In this document: one piece after another, positions 14,255 through 16,534 of the stretch
How the letters are laid out: the number at the start of each line of letters is the position of its first letter
Numbering within the stretch: position 1 is the stretch's first letter
NCBI GenBank assembly: GCA_025201865.1
Contig: MU602933.1
Coordinates: 7,878 to 24,411 of the forward strand
Length of the DNA: 16,534 nt
From: Ramicandelaber brevisporus
Taxonomy: Eukaryota > Kickxellomycota > Ramicandelaberales > Ramicandelaberaceae
Direction: 5' to 3'
The notes under the pieces: generated by a model
The model's input: only the letters and a program-made list of their open reading frames with translations
Databases searched by the model: none
Told to the model about the DNA's origin: nothing
Position numbers and translations under genes: made by a program

Positions 14255-15991
14255 ATGCCGAAGCTGACACGCACGCACCGCGTGCTGATAATGATCGTGC
14301 TCAGCGCAACGTTCTTCCTGATCGAGCTGATTGTGGGCCACGTCGCCGGCTCGATTGCGCTCGTGGCCGACAGCTTCCACATGCTGTCCGACCTGCTGGC
14401 GCTGCTCGTGTCGCTATGGGCCATCCGCATCTCGCGCCGCACAAAGTACGGCCCGCGCTACACATACGGCTGGCAGCGCGCCGAGGTGCTCGGAGCCCTG
14501 GTCAACACCGTCATCCTGCTGACGCTGTGCTTCACCATCTACCTCGACGCCATCCAGCGCTTCTTCGAGCCGAAGGACATCACGAACCCGAAGCTGGTGC
14601 TGATTGTCGGCGGCATCGGCCTGCTGGTCAACATTCTCGGTCTGTTCATCTTCCACGACCACGGCCACGGCCATGGACATTCGCACGGGCACAGCCATGG
14701 TCATAGCCACGACCACAGCCATTCTCACGATCACGATCACGATCACTCTCATGGTCACTCGCATGACGAAGAGAAGGCTATTGAGTCTGCTCCACGCACC
14801 GATGCAATTGCTGCCGCTGGTGCAACTGCTGCCGCTGCTACCGCCGAGACTGCTGCCTGTGCCGAAACCTCGTCCTGCAGCAAACCCGATGCATGCGCCG
14901 ATGCTTGCACTCAGCCTGATGCAAAGACGGCGACCGAGAAGCAGCGCAAGGCTGCCAAGGGCCGCCTCAACATGCACAGCATCTACCTGCACGTGCTCGG
15001 CGACGCGCTCGGCTCGGTGGCCGTCATCGTGTCGGCGCTGTTCATCTGGCTGACCGACTGGTCGTGGCGCCACTACATCGACCCGATCGTGTCGATCCTG
15101 ATGACCACCATGATTGTGTACGTGTCGGTGCCGCTGATGCGCTCCACCGTCAAGATCATGCTGCAGGGAGCGCCGGACTCCGTGCCGATCGAGTCCGTCC
15201 GCGACGAGCTCAGCAGCGTCGACGGCGTCGTCTCGATCCACGACCTGCACGTGTGGCAGCTGTCCGACACCAAGACCGTGGCCAGCGTGCACGTGCTGAT
15301 TGCTGCGCCAGCGCCGACGCCGTTCTCGACGCCAGCCTTCACATCGCCAGACTCCACGCCGCCAGCATCCACGCCGAACGCAGCCAGTCCGCCAGGCTTG
15401 AGCACTCCAGCCGAGATCGCCGAGATCGCCGCCATCGAGCCGGCAGCGCAGGCACAGACACAGATGCAACTGCAAACACAAGCGCAAGCGCAAACACAAG
15501 CGCAAATGCAGACGCGGCCAGACAAGACATTCACGCGCATTGCCCACAAGATCAAGTCCATCCTGCACCGCCACGGCGTGCACGCAACCACCATCCAGCC
15601 TGAGTTTGTTGAGCCGGACACGCAGCCGCTGCTGCCTGCTCGCCTGGGCCGCAACGGTGGCAGCGACAACGATGGTGACAACGACAGCGATGGCGACAGC
15701 GACGGCGACGGCGGCGACGTTGTGCTGCAGGTCACGGCCGACTCTGGTCTCGACTCCGGCCTTGATTCCGCCGACCCGGCCGCCTCGGACCTCGACGAGC
15801 AGTGCATTGCCGCCTGCTACCTGCGCTGCCGCGACGCCGGATGCGAGGCCGAGACGTGCTGCCCGCGCGAGATGACCAGTCCGGCTGCCATCACTCCTGA
15901 ATCCGGCCCGGCTTTCTCGCCGCTTCCAACGCGCCGCTTCACGCTTCGCTTGGTCGACACCGAGTCCGACAATGACGCCAACCTGCCGTAA
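14255..15991 (+). CDS. CDF-family zinc transporter, ZRC1/COT1/ZnT type
   Basis: Cation diffusion facilitators exchange cytosolic Zn2+ for protons, in fungi usually into the vacuole or ER. The 578-residue protein begins at ATG 14255 (GCCATG). Six membrane helices fall at about residues 10-28, 33-54, 78-98, 112-133, 242-264 and 270-292. The zinc site is intact: H42 and D46 in HMLSD (helix 2) and H246 and D250 in HVLGD (helix 5), the His/Asp pair typical of zinc-selective members. A His-rich loop (134-170) has 19 His at alternate positions. The cytosolic domain starts as usual (VDGVVSIHDLHVWQLSDTKT) but is split by a Pro/Thr then Gln-rich insert (about 352-424) before resuming at HGVHATTIQPEF. 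A long tail adds an Asp-rich stretch and six Cys within residues 517-536. Four more Cys (202, 208, 214, 218) follow the His loop. Conserved parts use strongly GC-rich codons; inserts less so. Confidence 0.95.
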   Translation: MPKLTRTHRVLIMIVLSATFFLIELIVGHVAGSIALVADSFHMLSDLLALLVSLWAIRISRRTKYGPRYTYGWQRAEVLGALVNTVILLTLCFTIYLDAIQRFFEPKDITNPKLVLIVGGIGLLVNILGLFIFHDHGHGHGHSHGHSHGHSHDHSHSHDHDHDHSHGHSHDEEKAIESAPRTDAIAAAGATAAAATAETAACAETSSCSKPDACADACTQPDAKTATEKQRKAAKGRLNMHSIYLHVLGDALGSVAVIVSALFIWLTDWSWRHYIDPIVSILMTTMIVYVSVPLMRSTVKIMLQGAPDSVPIESVRDELSSVDGVVSIHDLHVWQLSDTKTVASVHVLIAAPAPTPFSTPAFTSPDSTPPASTPNAASPPGLSTPAEIAEIAAIEPAAQAQTQMQLQTQAQAQTQAQMQTRPDKTFTRIAHKIKSILHRHGVHATTIQPEFVEPDTQPLLPARLGRNGGSDNDGDNDSDGDSDGDGGDVVLQVTADSGLDSGLDSADPAASDLDEQCIAACYLRCRDAGCEAETCCPREMTSPAAITPESGPAFSPLPTRRFTLRLVDTESDNDANLP

Positions 15992-16212
15992 ACTGGTTCC
16001 AATCCATCGAGTCTAACTTGTCGAGTCTAGCCTATCGATCATAGTCCATTGGAGCTGGTCCATTGGTTTCGGTCGACTGATTCTGGCCTATTGGTTTCGG
16101 CCCAGTGCTCTGGCCACGTTGACTCCCGCTCACTGACTCCCGCTCATTGACTCTAATCCACTGACTCTAATGTATTGACTCTAATCCGCTGACTCTAATT
16201 AATCTATTGATA
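15989..16212 (+). repeat. Degenerate 14-bp tandem array, about 16 units, starting at the transporter stop codon
   Basis: Cut every 14 bases from 15989, the sequence aligns on the pattern nnnAYTGRnTCYnn. Examples are TCCATTGGTTTCGG (16059), CCTATTGGTTTCGG (16087), CTCATTGACTCTAA (16143), TCCACTGACTCTAA (16157) and TCCGCTGACTCTAA (16185). One 13-base unit (16101) is followed by a 15-base unit (16114), so phase is kept. The left units (TCCATCGAGTCTAA, CTTGTCGAGTCTAG) form a subfamily, as do the right ones. The first unit contains the TAA stop. The array would be transcribed as 3'UTR. Confidence 0.85.
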
Positions 16213-16534
16213 CAACCAATCACCCAATCACCTGCACCGCGCTCTTCGTTTGCGTTTTCGTGTTTTCGTGTTTCTCTTTGTATCTTCGTGTTTTCGTGCT
16301 TTCGCGCTTATGAAACCGCCGTTTCTCAATTGTCACTGTGTCGCAGTGAACCCAGATGCATGCTGTCAGCGTGAGGGGAAATGCACAGACGAATGCACAG
16401 ACGAGCGCAAGGCAGAATCCCAACCAATGCGTAGCTGCGGTGCCGTGCTTCCCACAGCTGCCATCCCGAACTGGCACGACACGCTGAGACCTCGTCGCTC
16501 AGCCTGCCTGCTCTCCAGCCAGTCAGCTAGCCAG
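16213..16534. other. Right-edge non-coding stretch
   Basis: No gene is supported. Besides the 8-bp repeat it holds a 6-bp hairpin TCACTG/CAGTGA (16333-16349), a 12-bp duplication AATGCACAGACG (about 16380-16403) and a CCAG/CAG-rich end. A minus-strand frame of 85 codons has a hydrophobic core but starts and ends in repeats. The promoter of a gene beyond the edge may lie here. Confidence 0.55.
16252..16305 (+). repeat. 8-bp GTGTTTTC-type tandem repeat
   Basis: Units GCGTTTTC, GTGTTTTC, GTGTTTCT, then after a short interruption GTGTTTTC and GTGCTTTC, run in 8-base steps. The sequence is T-rich on the plus strand and follows the 14-bp array after about 40 bases. Confidence 0.7.

Noticed and set aside
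14414-15583. 389-codon minus-strand open frame opposite the zinc transporter
   Set aside because: GC-rich coding sequence with strong third-position bias commonly opens the antisense frame. Its translation is Arg/His/Val low complexity, while the plus strand encodes a textbook CDF protein.
16220-16477. 85-codon minus-strand frame with a membrane-like segment
   Set aside because: It spans the 8-bp repeat and has no recognisable motif or promoter context; probably chance.
1-16534. Search by eye for tRNA genes, CRISPR arrays, transposons and viral insertions
   Set aside because: No cloverleaf with a GGTTCGA-type B box, no regularly spaced direct repeats with unique spacers, no transposase, integrase or reverse transcriptase motifs, and no long terminal repeats were seen.

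Overview
The window is eukaryotic nuclear DNA, most likely from an early-diverging fungus. The evidence is long, mostly intronless protein genes with short intergenic gaps, plus recognisable eukaryotic proteins: ribosomal protein uS2, NatC subunit NAA35/Mak10 and a ZRC1/ZnT-type zinc transporter. A secreted fungal-style tyrosinase points the same way. A chytrid is my best guess, from the tyrosinase type, the pyrimidine-rich upstream regions and the heavy CAG/CTG-coded low-complexity inserts. That placement is inference, not proof.

Layout. Bases 1-518 hold no supported gene. A plus-strand gene follows (main coding exon 1078-3083, probable short first exon 519-603). It encodes an Arg/Ser- and Gln-rich protein with a globular domain resembling NCOA5. 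Next on the plus strand is a large secreted tyrosinase-family protein (3351-6653) with two Thr-rich mucin-like blocks. Its CuB histidines are intact, but two of the three expected CuA histidines are missing. A 780-base pyrimidine-rich gap leads to a plus-strand orphan gene (7435-9198) with a His-rich N-terminus. It converges on the minus-strand NAA35 gene (9375-12248); the probable poly(A) signals imply overlapping 3' ends. About 190 bases upstream of NAA35 is the 3' end of the minus-strand uS2 gene (12437-13252). A roughly 1-kb divergent promoter region separates uS2 from the plus-strand CDF zinc transporter (14255-15991). The right edge is non-coding and carries a degenerate 14-bp tandem array that begins at the transporter stop codon.

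The genes do not form a pathway: translation (uS2), N-terminal acetylation (NAA35), zinc storage (CDF) and a cell-surface or wall protein (tyrosinase-like) are simply neighbours. The uS2 and transporter genes use mostly G/C-ending codons, while the genes to their left are more AT-rich at third positions. The observations most worth checking are the degenerate CuA site, the 14-bp array, the insert and two cysteine clusters in the zinc transporter, and a perfect 10-bp inverted repeat upstream of NAA35. I found no tRNA, rRNA, CRISPR array or intact mobile element.
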